From positions 124,001-188,000 of the forward strand of contig DHVT01000015.1 in the NCBI GenBank assembly GCA_002412775.1: a DNA stretch of 64,000 bases, written 5' to 3'. This stretch comes from Firmicutes bacterium UBA5201 (GTDB taxonomy: Bacteria; Bacillota; Clostridia; Peptostreptococcales; Acidaminobacteraceae). Shown piece by piece: positions 8,061 to 16,909 of this stretch. The position numbers were made by a program, and so were the translations under genes. The notes beneath the pieces are model-generated. The model ran no database searches. It was not told the DNA's origin and saw nothing but the letters and a program-made list of their open reading frames with translations. Within the stretch, counting starts at the first letter, position 1, and each line of letters opens with the position of its first letter.

Positions 8061-8354
8061 ATGAAAAATGAGAAAATTGAAATAGCAACAGGAGTCGTCC
8101 ATGAAGTTCCAGAAGATCTGGAAGAAGTCTTAAGAGCAAATTCAGATTTACTTGAAATATGGAACCGTTTAACGCCGATCGCTCGCAACGAGTGGATCTG
8201 TTGGATCACCATCGTGAAGAAACCCGAAACCCGAAAAGAGCATATCGAACGTTTATGCGAGGAGTTAAAAGAAGGCAAGAAAAGGCCATGTTGTTGGCCA
8301 GGTTGTCCACACCGCAATGAAAATGCTAAAAAGTGGTTCAAAGAAGAAAGGTAA
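8061..8354 (+). CDS. YdeI/OmpD-associated-like protein
   Basis: A 97-aa protein starting at the ATG 5 bases after AAGGAGG. The segment LTPIARNEWICWI-IVKKPETRKEHIERL matches the C-terminal YdeI/OmpD-associated helical domain (also annotated as bacteriocin protection), and the tail RPCCWPGCPHR is a short Cys-rich end. Family members are linked to stress and peptide resistance, but the biochemical activity is not established. It lies between a DUF1801 gene and a hypothetical gene, 5 bases before the latter. Confidence 0.7.
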   Translation: MKNEKIEIATGVVHEVPEDLEEVLRANSDLLEIWNRLTPIARNEWICWITIVKKPETRKEHIERLCEELKEGKKRPCCWPGCPHRNENAKKWFKEER

Positions 8355-8359
8355 TATTT

Positions 8360-9379
8360 ATGACTATAAATCATCTGATTCATTTAATGGAACGCATAAA
8401 ACCAGTAACCTGTATTGACAAATCCGCTGAAATTGATGGGATAATCTGCAATTTAGCTGGGATACATCATTCGGACAGAGGGGATCAGTTGATTGTATTG
8501 ATGCATGAACCTGATTTAGAAAAAAATGAAAACAGGGAATCACCGAGACTGAAAACAAATCGTGATTATCTGAAATTTCATGAAAGTAGAGATTCAACCA
8601 ATCCACTGATGCATGTTGAAACCATTTGCTTTGGTGATGTCATTGTTCCAGTCTTACAATCTGAGATATCCCTTTATCAAAACGATGAGATGGAATCCAT
8701 TTTGCTCTTGCAGGAATTCGTAAAAGCGGGGTGGCATCCTACTGAACTCGTGGATTTGCCACTAAGAACGCTTTACATCGGCAAATTGACACTGGATATG
8801 CAGGAAGTGGCACCTCAAATCGACCCAAATGCACCAATCGTCTTTAAAATGCGCCAAATACCACGAAGGTTTTCCATCGAGTACCCCATCAGACTTCACA
8901 TCGATGAGGATTATCCGGAACGCATTCACATTACGGATTCCTCCACAGGTGAAGTGCACTGGATTCAAATCAATAGCGTCTACCTTATGGATTTTTGGGC
9001 GGAAATGCAAGAAAATTATGATCAAATGGAGCGAATGAATCATATAACTGCTGAAGAATTGAAAACTGCAAAAGCGAGAATAGAAGAGAGTATGGAACAA
9101 ATATGTCCGCATGGGCAACGTCTACCTGTCATAAACTATGAGACGGATACCGATTTTTCAATTCAGGTGTACTCCAAAGCGTATCTGGATGGTCCTCATA
9201 AGTCCAGTAATGGTGCAATAGGTTTTATAATCGGTGCGGACAAACCACTTGGTAAGTCGGGAAACAAAATGAAGGCTTCGCTCATACAGACACCTGTAGC
9301 CATCGATATAATTGAAATAGATGCTGAAATATATTGCGGAAGCGCTCTCGAAAAAAGTGATGATATTAGATTTGAATAA
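8360..9379 (+). CDS. Conserved hypothetical cytoplasmic protein
   Basis: A 339-aa soluble, acidic protein beginning MTINHLIHLMERIKPV with AAAGGT 7 bases upstream; its start lies 5 bases after the YdeI-like gene, so the two are co-expressed. No signal peptide or membrane segment. The C-terminal part (about 215-250) is helical, and the last third contains GFIIGADKPLGKSGNK. I do not recognise the family. It converges on the YhdH-type gene across a shared terminator. Confidence 0.6.
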   Translation: MTINHLIHLMERIKPVTCIDKSAEIDGIICNLAGIHHSDRGDQLIVLMHEPDLEKNENRESPRLKTNRDYLKFHESRDSTNPLMHVETICFGDVIVPVLQSEISLYQNDEMESILLLQEFVKAGWHPTELVDLPLRTLYIGKLTLDMQEVAPQIDPNAPIVFKMRQIPRRFSIEYPIRLHIDEDYPERIHITDSSTGEVHWIQINSVYLMDFWAEMQENYDQMERMNHITAEELKTAKARIEESMEQICPHGQRLPVINYETDTDFSIQVYSKAYLDGPHKSSNGAIGFIIGADKPLGKSGNKMKASLIQTPVAIDIIEIDAEIYCGSALEKSDDIRFE

Positions 9380-9380
9380 A

Positions 9381-9424
9381 AAAGCAACGCCTTCCTTATG
9401 ATTATGGGAGACGTTGCTTTTTTT
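9381..9424. terminator. Bidirectional terminator between convergent genes
   Basis: AAAGCAACG pairs with CGTTGCTTT, followed by T on both strands (TTTTTTT rightward; TTTTTTATTC leftward). Confidence 0.85.
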
Positions 9425-10423
9425 CTATACGTGTTTGATTATAGTCCTACCCACATGCTTGCCTTCAAGCATCAAATCAATGCGTTCACTCAGTTCATCT
9501 AGAGTCACTTCGTTCACATTCTGATCTAGATGATCAAATTTCCACAAGGTCGCCAAATTGGACCAAATTTCTTTTCTTAACTTCATTGGGCACAGAACAG
9601 AGTCAATTCCAAGTAAGCTGACGCCACGTAGAATAAATGGGAAAATGGAACTTGAGAACTCGGGAGAGCTGACGTTGCCACAGCAGGTCACACTGCCACC
9701 ATAGTTGGTGCTTTTGATTGCTGTAGTAAGAGTGTTGCCACCAACAGTGTCGATGACACCAGCCCATCTGCCCTTAAGCATGGCGCGTCCAGAGGTATCA
9801 TCGAGTTCTTTACGGTCTATGATATCTTTAGCCCCAATGGACTGTAAGAATGCTTTTTCATCCGGTTTTCCAGTTGCCGCGATCACCTCATAACCAAGTT
9901 TACTCAAGATGGAGATGGCTGTACTACCTACACCACCAGTGGCACCGGTTACAAGCACCTCGCCATCTTCTGGAGTGACACCTGAGCCAATCAGCTTGTT
10001 GACGGATAAAGCGGCTGTAAATCCTGCTGTACCGTATATCATGCTTTCTCTAAGGGATAAAGATTCCGGGAGTGATACTACCCAGTCCGCAGGCACACGA
10101 ATATACTCACCAAAACCACCAGCGGTGTTCATACCGAGATCGTGCCCGGTCACAATAACTTCATCGCCGATCTTAAAAAGATCCGAGCTGCTTTCTTCAA
10201 CGATTCCAGCGGCATCAATCCCAGGTGTATGAGGGTAGTTTCTGGTGACACCTTTATTGCCAGAAGAAGATAAGGCATCTTTATAATTCAGTGATGAATA
10301 GCTCACCTTGATCAATAGATCACCATCTGGTAGATCCGAAATGTCTTTTGTAACGATTTTTCTCTCGAAAACGGATAGGTCTTTTTCTGATATTTCCATG
10401 GCTTTGAATATTTTAGATTTCAT
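9425..10423 (-). CDS. YhdH/YhfP-family zinc-free quinone oxidoreductase (acrylyl-CoA reductase-like)
   Basis: A 332-aa medium-chain dehydrogenase/reductase. An N-terminal GroES-like domain (VSYSSLNYKDALSSSG, PHTPGIDAAGIVEES) is followed by an NADP-binding fold with TGATGGVGSTA and a C-terminal segment ending HVGRTIIKHV. The MDR zinc ligands are absent, as expected for the YhdH/AcuI branch, which reduces acrylyl-CoA or quinones. AGGAGG lies 4 bases before the start. It is divergent from a MarR gene with palindromes between them, which suggests induction by a small toxic electrophile or phenolic compound (inference). Confidence 0.9.
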   Translation of the reverse strand: MKSKIFKAMEISEKDLSVFERKIVTKDISDLPDGDLLIKVSYSSLNYKDALSSSGNKGVTRNYPHTPGIDAAGIVEESSSDLFKIGDEVIVTGHDLGMNTAGGFGEYIRVPADWVVSLPESLSLRESMIYGTAGFTAALSVNKLIGSGVTPEDGEVLVTGATGGVGSTAISILSKLGYEVIAATGKPDEKAFLQSIGAKDIIDRKELDDTSGRAMLKGRWAGVIDTVGGNTLTTAIKSTNYGGSVTCCGNVSSPEFSSSIFPFILRGVSLLGIDSVLCPMKLRKEIWSNLATLWKFDHLDQNVNEVTLDELSERIDLMLEGKHVGRTIIKHV

Positions 10424-10442
10424 AAGTCCTCCTTGTTTAAAC

Positions 10443-10527
10443 AGTTCTATATCGAACTAATTTTATTATAAAAAAGGTTCGATGTCAAACTGTCTAGCTG
10501 TCAATTTTGAACTATTTGTATTATAAT
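10443..10527. promoter_or_regulatory. Divergent promoters with MarR-type palindromic operators
   Basis: Leftward promoter: TTGACA (+ strand 10483-10488), 17-base spacer, TAAAAT (10460-10465). Operator 1, AGTTC-TATATC-GAACT at 10443-10458, lies just downstream of that -10. Operator 2, GTTCGATGTCAAAC at 10477-10490, covers the -35. Rightward, TATAAT at 10522-10527 serves the MarR gene, with another GAACTA half-site at 10509. The arrangement predicts repression of both genes by the MarR protein. Confidence 0.65.
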
Positions 10528-10557
10528 GAGGATAGAAATTTGGAATTGAGGTCAATT

Positions 10558-10989
10558 ATGAATGATAAATACATCGTATATTTTATAAGTAAAACGAAAA
10601 AGAAAATGGTCAAATTCATTGAGAAAAAACTCTTTGAAAAAGAACTATATGATCTTGTGCCTTCTTATGGAAACATTCTGACAGTACTTTACGATCACAA
10701 CGGAACACTGAGTATGAAGGAAATCGGGACGCTTTTAGGTAAAGAAAAGTCAACCATTACAGCAATTGTGGACAAACTTGAAAAGCTTGGTTATGTGATG
10801 AAATTGAAAAGTGAACAAGACAGACGGACCACCTATGTGTGTTTGACCGAAATGGGGAAAGACATTGAAAAGAAATTTGAAGAGATCTCTTTTGATGTTC
10901 ATAAAACAGCGTATAATAATTTTACTCAAGAAGAAAAGACCGAATTCTTACGTCTACTAAAAAAGATGAATCAAAATTTTGATGTGTGA
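10558..10989 (+). CDS. MarR-family transcriptional regulator
   Basis: A 143-aa winged-helix repressor with the typical order: N-terminal dimer helix, helix-turn-helix LSMKEIGTLLGKEKSTITAIVDKLEKLGYV (about residues 55-85), and wing with SEQDRRTTYVCLTEMG. GAGGT lies 5 bases before the ATG at 10558. It is divergent from the YhdH-type gene and most likely controls it through the palindromes between them. Confidence 0.88.
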   Translation: MNDKYIVYFISKTKKKMVKFIEKKLFEKELYDLVPSYGNILTVLYDHNGTLSMKEIGTLLGKEKSTITAIVDKLEKLGYVMKLKSEQDRRTTYVCLTEMGKDIEKKFEEISFDVHKTAYNNFTQEEKTEFLRLLKKMNQNFDV

Positions 10990-11055
10990 GAAAACAACTA
11001 ATAATTGATGCTTTTTATGAATAGGCAATTAACTGGTCCCAACTTTGGGTATAAG

Positions 11056-11086
11056 GCTAATGACGTGTTAGACTCATTGCTTTTTT
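11056..11086 (+). terminator. Probable terminator after the MarR gene
   Basis: GC-(T)-AATGA pairs with TCATTGC around a 10-base loop, followed by six T. It lies just before the ribosome binding site of the next gene. Confidence 0.5.
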
Positions 11087-11113
11087 GCCACAAATGAAAG
11101 GAAGGTATCAATT

Positions 11114-12241
11114 ATGCTATATGAAATAGTTAATCTTTTTCCAGAGGATATGATCAAAGATCAGGAGGGACCATTTGTCTCTCTTTATCAACCTACAAAT
11201 AAATCTTTCCCAGAAAACAAACAGGATCTTATTGTGTTTAAAAATCTATTGAAGGTTATTGAAAGTTCTTTGGAACAAATCCCAAACTTTGACATGATGG
11301 ATTCAATCATGAAACCATTACACGAACTTAGGGAAGATAAGGCGTTTTGGAACCACACTTCTGAAGGGATGGTTGTCTTTGCCAGTGTCAATAGATGCAT
11401 CGTTTACAAACTTTACAGCCCGGTTGAAGCACTGGCAGTGGTATCCAATAGTTTCCATATCAAGCCACTTTTGAAAGCGCAGCAATCCACTGAGAATTAT
11501 CTTTTATTGGGATTAAGCCGTGAGAATTTTTCACTTTACAAAGGCAATCGATATGGATTTGAAGAAATCCAAATCGATCCAGATGCACCTAGAACATTGA
11601 AGGATGTATTGGGAAGCCAATTTACAGATTTAAATCTAACTCATGGGTCTTATGCTGGTGCTGGTGGCCAAGCGATGTATCATGGTCATGGCGATGTCCA
11701 GCAAGAAATTGATAAAGATACGGAAAAGTATTTTAGATATGTAGACTCTTTTGTATTTGAAAAATATTCAAAAGAAACGAAACTGCCATTAATTTTGGCA
11801 TCACTTAAAGAATACCATTCAGATTTTAAAAGAGTAAGCAATAATCCGTATTTGATAGAAAAAGGGATCGATCAATCGTTTGATTCTTTGAACTTGAAGG
11901 ATTTGCAAAAGCAGGTTCAAAAAATCATTGAAACCATCAATGAGGAAAAATATCAAAAAATAGCTGAATCATTGGATTCATCCAATTTAGAGGAAATTGC
12001 GAAAGCCGCATTCGAAAGTCGAGTGGATACATTATTGGTTGCAGATGGTAAGATTGTGCCTGGAAGGGTTGACTCCGAAACAGGTGAAATCAATTACGGG
12101 GATATCAACAGTCCTGATTATGATGATGTTTTGGATGATTTGGCAGAAATGGTTTTATCGAATGGAGGTTCAGTGCTTGTTCTGACAGAAGACAAGATGC
12201 CTAGCGATACAGGTGTTGCCGCTATTTATAGATACAAGTAA
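11114..12241 (+). CDS. baeRF-type protein (bacterial archaeo-eukaryotic release factor fold)
   Basis: A 375-aa soluble protein resembling the bacterial eRF1-like (baeRF, family 3) group: an N-terminal PFVSLYQPTNKSFPENKQD, a central glycine-rich THGSYAGAGGQAMYHGHGD followed by DTEKYFRYVDSFVFEKY, and a C-terminal domain with RVDTLLVADGK and SVLVLTEDKMP. The family is predicted to act on ribosomes or in stress responses; no member here has a known activity. AAGGAAGG precedes the ATG. Confidence 0.72.
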   Translation: MLYEIVNLFPEDMIKDQEGPFVSLYQPTNKSFPENKQDLIVFKNLLKVIESSLEQIPNFDMMDSIMKPLHELREDKAFWNHTSEGMVVFASVNRCIVYKLYSPVEALAVVSNSFHIKPLLKAQQSTENYLLLGLSRENFSLYKGNRYGFEEIQIDPDAPRTLKDVLGSQFTDLNLTHGSYAGAGGQAMYHGHGDVQQEIDKDTEKYFRYVDSFVFEKYSKETKLPLILASLKEYHSDFKRVSNNPYLIEKGIDQSFDSLNLKDLQKQVQKIIETINEEKYQKIAESLDSSNLEEIAKAAFESRVDTLLVADGKIVPGRVDSETGEINYGDINSPDYDDVLDDLAEMVLSNGGSVLVLTEDKMPSDTGVAAIYRYK

Positions 12242-12245
12242 ATTC

Positions 12246-12284
12246 ATGGCCGATTTGGATTGAAAATCCAAATCGGCCATTTTT
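12246..12284. terminator. Strong bidirectional terminator
   Basis: A perfect 15-bp stem (ATGGCCGATTTGGAT / ATCCAAATCGGCCAT), short loop and T runs on both sides. It closes both the baeRF gene and the leftward hydrogenase operon. Confidence 0.92.
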
Positions 12285-12305
12285 GTAAGTCGTATTAGAT
12301 GCAGA

Positions 12306-13742
12306 TCAATCTGCATGTTCCATCGATATATTGAGTTCTTTAAAAAGTCTGGTGGAGTCGGATGGTGTTTCTTCAAGAGCCATTTTTGAGTATTTTTCGA
12401 TGGATTTAAGGTCTTTGGGCCCATGGTGCATTGTAACAGGTCCTTTAATACAGCCGCCTTTACAGGCCATGCCTTCAATAAAGTCTCCCTTAAAACGATT
12501 GAATTTCAAGAGCTTCAGAGCTTTGTCACATTCAGAAATGCCCTCATAACTTTCGATATTCAGTTCTACGATGCCTCGTGATTCGAGGTGCATTTTAATG
12601 GCATTTCCAACGCCGCCTGAACTTGCAAAGCTTCTTCCAAACTGTGATGCATTATTGAGAGGAGAGGGGTCTAAGGCTTCCAAATCCAACTCTTGAGAAT
12701 CCATTATGGCTGCAAGCTCTTCAAAAGTAAGAACAAAATCCGTATCGTCCGATTTTAATTTTTCGGTTTTTTTCGCAATGCAGGGTCCAATAAATACTAC
12801 AAGCGCATCTGAGTCGATGGCCTTGATCAGTCTTGAGGTGGCAATCATAGGTGAGACCGTATGTGAAATATGTCCTTTCAGGCTTGGATATTTCAAGTGG
12901 ATATAGTTCACAAACCCTGGACAGCAAGAACTTGTGAGCACTTTTCCATTTGCTTTATTTTGTATGAGTTCTGTGCCTTCGTGCAATATGACCAAATCCG
13001 CACCAAGAGCGACCTCAATGACGTCTTTAAACCCAAGGCGCTTTATGCCTGTGATGACCTTGCCTAAATCAACATACTCAAATTGTGCGGCAAAAGCTGG
13101 GGCCAACATAGCATAAATGGGTTTTTCCTTGAGTCGGAGGACATCGATAACAGCGGTGATTTCTGACTTTTCTTGGATTGCTCCAAATGGACACTGATAG
13201 ACACAGGAACCACATGAAATGCATAAATCGTAGTTTATGACCGCTTTTTTTCTTGAATCGATTTCAATCGCACCAGTGGGACATTCTCTTTTACAGGGTC
13301 TCATGACATCCGCGATGGCATTGTAAGGACAGCTCAACTGACATTTTCCACATTCGATACAGGTCTCATAATCAATAGTCGCACGTCCGTTTTTAATAGT
13401 AATGGCATCTACAGGGCACTGACCAATACATCTATGAGCAATACAGCCTCTACAAGTTTCAGTCACAACATACCGATTGACAGGACACTGATCACAAGCT
13501 GAATCCAACACTTCAATCATGTGAGGAATATCAGGTGAGCCTCCCATAGTCATTTTCACTCGTTCGGAAGTAATCGCGCGTTCGTGAAAAACACAACATC
13601 TATACTGTGGATCCGATCCAGGACTGACATTATAGGGGATTTCTTTGTAAGAGGTCTTTAGAGTGCCTTTGAATGCGTAGTGTGAAACGTATTTCAGGCA
13701 ATCGTATTTTATCTTTTGAACGTGGTTTTCAAATTTTCTCAT
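12306..13742 (-). CDS. [FeFe] hydrogenase, ferredoxin-like N-terminus and H-cluster domain (group B-like)
   Basis: About 478 aa. An N-terminal region carries several [4Fe-4S] motifs (CIAHRCIGQCP, CIECGKCQLSCP, CKRECP, CISCGSCVYQCP), followed by an H-cluster domain with the three signature loops TSCCPGFVNYI, FIGPCIAKK and GMACKGGCIKGP. All H-cluster cysteines are present. The GPC form of loop 2 and the overall architecture fit group B monomeric enzymes rather than the classical group A. Start set at the ATG 8 bases after AGG; a GTG lies 9 bases upstream. It is the last gene of the adhE operon. Either H2 production/oxidation or a regulatory partner role is possible. Confidence 0.88.
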   Translation of the reverse strand: MRKFENHVQKIKYDCLKYVSHYAFKGTLKTSYKEIPYNVSPGSDPQYRCCVFHERAITSERVKMTMGGSPDIPHMIEVLDSACDQCPVNRYVVTETCRGCIAHRCIGQCPVDAITIKNGRATIDYETCIECGKCQLSCPYNAIADVMRPCKRECPTGAIEIDSRKKAVINYDLCISCGSCVYQCPFGAIQEKSEITAVIDVLRLKEKPIYAMLAPAFAAQFEYVDLGKVITGIKRLGFKDVIEVALGADLVILHEGTELIQNKANGKVLTSSCCPGFVNYIHLKYPSLKGHISHTVSPMIATSRLIKAIDSDALVVFIGPCIAKKTEKLKSDDTDFVLTFEELAAIMDSQELDLEALDPSPLNNASQFGRSFASSGGVGNAIKMHLESRGIVELNIESYEGISECDKALKLLKFNRFKGDFIEGMACKGGCIKGPVTMHHGPKDLKSIEKYSKMALEETPSDSTRLFKELNISMEHAD

Positions 13743-13756
13743 ATGAATCACCTATG

Positions 13757-14920
13757 TCAGTCCGTATAGTTTAGTCTGACATCCTTTCCAAGTTTCTTGA
13801 GTTCATAGATTGTTTCTTGAATGACACGTGATTTTATACTCAAATCTTTCGGGAAGTCAGGATTTTGATGTGCGGGGTTTATTGCACTTCCCATCCAAAA
13901 CTGAATATGGGTGCTGTCATCAATGAGAATTTTAAGCAATTTTGAAACGCCGTCCTCTTTGTTGAAAAAGGGTTCCTCATAAATGCAATTATAGTGTTTG
14001 AGTTTGGTCAATGCCATTTTGAGAGTGAGCACGCCTTCGGTGACTAAGTCAATGCCTTTGATTTTAGCGATTGGAGGCACAAAAGGATCAATATAATCCA
14101 TAGAAGTCACTATTTCTCGTCCAAGCTCTCTTGACACGATGTTGGCTGCTGTGCCACCACAAACGACTTTTTTGCCTGTTTGTCTCATGAAATGATCAAC
14201 AGCTTGAAAATCTCGTGTTCTATTTTCGGGTGGACCTGTAAATACATGTACCCACTCAGGTTCTCGTAATTTTATAGTAATGGCAGTTGTATCGTCACCA
14301 GGCTTTTCATCATATAAATTTTGGCATGTTTCAATAAGCCGTCTATTAAGCTTTTCAGCAGACTTCAAATTTTGACTTTGTAAGAATTCTGCGACATGAT
14401 GCCATTCCCAACCGTGATTGAGCATGTTGCCTACGCCTGCATGAACAACGCCGTCAGAACAGAGTGTTATTTCATCACCCACTTCGAGCTTAAGGGTTGT
14501 GATCCAAACATCTTTATCTGCAGAACGTATTTTTTCTTTTTTCAAAGGGAGAATTTTTTGTTTTCGAACAACAAATACCGGCGGATTGTCAAACTCAATA
14601 ATTCTTGTGTAACCTTGGGTATCTATTTCAATAATGGAAAATGTTGAGTAACCTATTTTTCTGACACTGCAGACTGGAAGTGTGTGCGTGATTGTGTCAA
14701 TGGTATCGATTAGATCTGCTCCCTTCAGTAGCATTGTTGACATTATTTTGCTTGTGAGCGTGGCAAGGATATTGGCCTTGACACCACTTCCAAGGCCGTC
14801 TGCAAGGACAGCTATTACATGGTTGTCTGTTTTGATGATTTCGACATGATCACCACATAATTCTTCGCCATATTTATTTAAGGAGTGAGTGGCAATGTCT
14901 AGAAAAAAGGATTGTGTCAT
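13757..14920 (-). CDS. SpoIIE/PP2C-type serine phosphatase
   Basis: A 387-aa protein with a PP2C-like phosphatase domain in its first about 215 residues: ADGLGSGVKA with a metal-binding Asp, EITLCSDGVVHAG, and GDDTTAITIKL. The remaining about 170 residues (VVCGGTAANIVSRELG onward) form a separate domain seen next to hydrogenases, function unknown. It starts in an ATGA overlap with the PAS-containing hydrogenase, and its stop is 14 bases from the second hydrogenase. This physical coupling suggests it turns a redox or H2 signal into dephosphorylation of a target (inference). Confidence 0.85.
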   Translation of the reverse strand: MTQSFFLDIATHSLNKYGEELCGDHVEIIKTDNHVIAVLADGLGSGVKANILATLTSKIMSTMLLKGADLIDTIDTITHTLPVCSVRKIGYSTFSIIEIDTQGYTRIIEFDNPPVFVVRKQKILPLKKEKIRSADKDVWITTLKLEVGDEITLCSDGVVHAGVGNMLNHGWEWHHVAEFLQSQNLKSAEKLNRRLIETCQNLYDEKPGDDTTAITIKLREPEWVHVFTGPPENRTRDFQAVDHFMRQTGKKVVCGGTAANIVSRELGREIVTSMDYIDPFVPPIAKIKGIDLVTEGVLTLKMALTKLKHYNCIYEEPFFNKEDGVSKLLKILIDDSTHIQFWMGSAINPAHQNPDFPKDLSIKSRVIQETIYELKKLGKDVRLNYTD

Positions 14921-16647
14921 AATTGCTGCCCTCCGTCGGAAAGAACAAGCTTCTTGAGTTTGTTCAACCCTATTTTTGTTTCAGCTGTGGTCTCGCCAAG
15001 TAAGCTGGCAATTTCTTGGACCACCCGCATCTGATGATCAATGACTTCTTGACACGTGGTCAAGGTTTCAATTTTTACTTTTTCAAGTTCTTTTCTATTT
15101 TTTTCTGAATCTGTGATATCCGTGAAAATGCCCACATAATTTTTGTCGTCAAAAATCCGAATGACATTGGCAATGAAAGTCTTGTCGATGCTTTCCAGCG
15201 TTATTTTTTTGCTGATGCCATCGGTCGCGGGCAAGATGATTTCATCTAGGATCGGATCATCAATGAGTGCTGCGATTGGCCAGTGGGTAAGTTTGATTCG
15301 AGAGGAGTTGAATAACCTGTGAAAAGCTGGATTGACATCAAGTATTCTTAGTTCCGAATCCAGAATGCAAATCGCATTTGGACTGGTGTCAAATATTATG
15401 GACTGCATGCTTTCTGCTTTCTTTTTCAGAGAGTCCAGACACATGTGAATATCGGAATGCCCCTTGCTGACCGCAACCGCTTTGTCATAGCAAGTAGAGT
15501 AGCCACAAGCACCACAGTTCAGTTGGTCCTGTATTGTGTATTTTCCCATTTCAAGGAGCACGCTGTGAACCGCATCATCATTTGCAGAGCTCAAAATACT
15601 TACCTTTGATTGGAAAACATGATGAAGCAGTTCTGATGTTATAATGATGGGCTCAACTTCAAAAACATCATTTTGTGACAGTTGACAGCTATCGACATAA
15701 TTGTTTAACAAACTCAGTCGTCTATACAGCTTGGGTGCTTTTTCAGGCATGTCAGGCCCATTGATGCAACTCATTGGACAGATGTTCAGCTCAGCGCAAA
15801 ATCCTGAAATTTCACCTTTTGAAACTGAGGTCAAAAATTCTGTACAGGCTTCAATACCATCCACATGGATATATTTATAATTGGGATTTATTCTGCTGAT
15901 CAAATCTTTTTTCCAAAGACTGCCACCGAGTGGATATGCCTTTCCGCGTTTTGTTGATGGGGTATCAAAATTGGATGGATCAAGTGAATTAATGTCAATG
16001 TTTTCATCCAAAAACCACTTTTCAAGTTCTCTAAATGTAATGACCGCATCGACGCTATCCTTATATTGAACGGCTTCAGCTTTTTTAGAAAGACATGGTC
16101 CTATAAAAACAACATAGACGTCTTTGGGGTAGCGAGACTTTATATCGTACCCATGTGCAATCATTGGAGAAACTACAGGTATAACCTGATCGATCGCGTC
16201 AGCGTAATAATGCTCAATAAGGGCATTGGTTGACGGACAACAACTCGTAATGAGGTTTGGCCTCGAACCCTTTGTGATGACTTTTTCATATTCTTTGGAT
16301 ACGATTTCAGCGCCACGAGCAGTTTCTTCAACGATATGAAACCCGAGTTGTTTTAGGGCAGTTGTCATTTTCAGTGGGTTATCGAGATCGAATGCGCCTG
16401 CATAAGAGGGTGCGAGGGAAGCAATAACTTTTTTACCCGACTTGACTTGCGCCTGGACCGTATTGATATCAAGATGTATTGTGAGTGCACCTGTGGAACA
16501 TTGCATATGGCACAGTCCACACTTTATGCATTGATCGTCAATAATGGAACGATTGTGCTTTGTGAAGGATATGGCTTTTGTAGGGCATACTCGAAGACAT
16601 TTGAAACATTCATCACATTTCTTGATATCAAATTCAATGAATTTCAT
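14917..16647 (-). CDS. PAS-containing [FeFe] hydrogenase, putative H2/redox sensor (HydS-like, group C)
   Basis: A 576-aa multidomain protein: two [4Fe-4S] motifs (CDECFKCLRVCP, CIKCGLCHMQC), an H-cluster domain with TSCCPSTNALI, FIGPCLSKKAE and NICPMSCINGP, a further Fe-S motif CGACGYSTCYDKA near residue 390, a PAS domain (about 425-530), and a C-terminal helical segment QMRVVQEIASLLGETTAETK. This layout matches the group C sensory hydrogenases such as HydS of Thermotoga. No kinase ATPase domain follows; the output partner is probably the downstream PP2C gene. It overlaps both neighbours by 4 bases. Confidence 0.87.
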   Translation of the reverse strand: MKFIEFDIKKCDECFKCLRVCPTKAISFTKHNRSIIDDQCIKCGLCHMQCSTGALTIHLDINTVQAQVKSGKKVIASLAPSYAGAFDLDNPLKMTTALKQLGFHIVEETARGAEIVSKEYEKVITKGSRPNLITSCCPSTNALIEHYYADAIDQVIPVVSPMIAHGYDIKSRYPKDVYVVFIGPCLSKKAEAVQYKDSVDAVITFRELEKWFLDENIDINSLDPSNFDTPSTKRGKAYPLGGSLWKKDLISRINPNYKYIHVDGIEACTEFLTSVSKGEISGFCAELNICPMSCINGPDMPEKAPKLYRRLSLLNNYVDSCQLSQNDVFEVEPIIITSELLHHVFQSKVSILSSANDDAVHSVLLEMGKYTIQDQLNCGACGYSTCYDKAVAVSKGHSDIHMCLDSLKKKAESMQSIIFDTSPNAICILDSELRILDVNPAFHRLFNSSRIKLTHWPIAALIDDPILDEIILPATDGISKKITLESIDKTFIANVIRIFDDKNYVGIFTDITDSEKNRKELEKVKIETLTTCQEVIDHQMRVVQEIASLLGETTAETKIGLNKLKKLVLSDGGQQL

Positions 16648-16889
16648 TCAATCACCGACCTATGCAGTTCTTCGATGAACTGTCTTGCTTCATCTGGTGT
16701 CACAGAGCACACTTTGTCATCGTTGACTTTCACCGATACTGCATTGGAACAGTGACCTAAGCAAAAGGATGATTTTAAATCCATTGTTTTTTCAAGACCA
16801 TTTTCCGACACATAATCTTTAAATGTTTTTATAACATCATAGGATCCTTTTAAGTGACATGCGCTTCCAATACAAACTTTGATTTCCAT
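16644..16889 (-). CDS. [2Fe-2S] thioredoxin-like ferredoxin (NuoE-like)
   Basis: An 81-aa protein of the thioredoxin-fold [2Fe-2S] ferredoxin type: CIGSACHLKGS supplies two cysteines and SFCLGHCSNA two more, the pattern of the NuoE/HymA C-terminal domain. It probably passes electrons to or from the adjacent hydrogenases. GGAGG is 5 bases before the ATG at 16889. It overlaps the sensory hydrogenase by 4 bases and starts about 20 bases after adhE. Confidence 0.85.
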   Translation of the reverse strand: MEIKVCIGSACHLKGSYDVIKTFKDYVSENGLEKTMDLKSSFCLGHCSNAVSVKVNDDKVCSVTPDEARQFIEELHRSVIE

Positions 16890-16909
16890 AATAACCTCCA
16901 AAATTGGGT

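Noticed and set aside
11025..11086. A possible three-way-junction RNA, superficially like a fluoride or purine riboswitch
   Set aside because: Stems are only 4-5 bp, and the conserved riboswitch core bases are absent; the 3' hairpin plus T6 is explained as a terminator of the MarR gene.
12706..12906. Frames on the + strand inside the hydrogenase operon (for example here and at 17052-17339)
   Set aside because: They are antisense to well-supported enzymes with catalytic motifs and lack their own translation signals.
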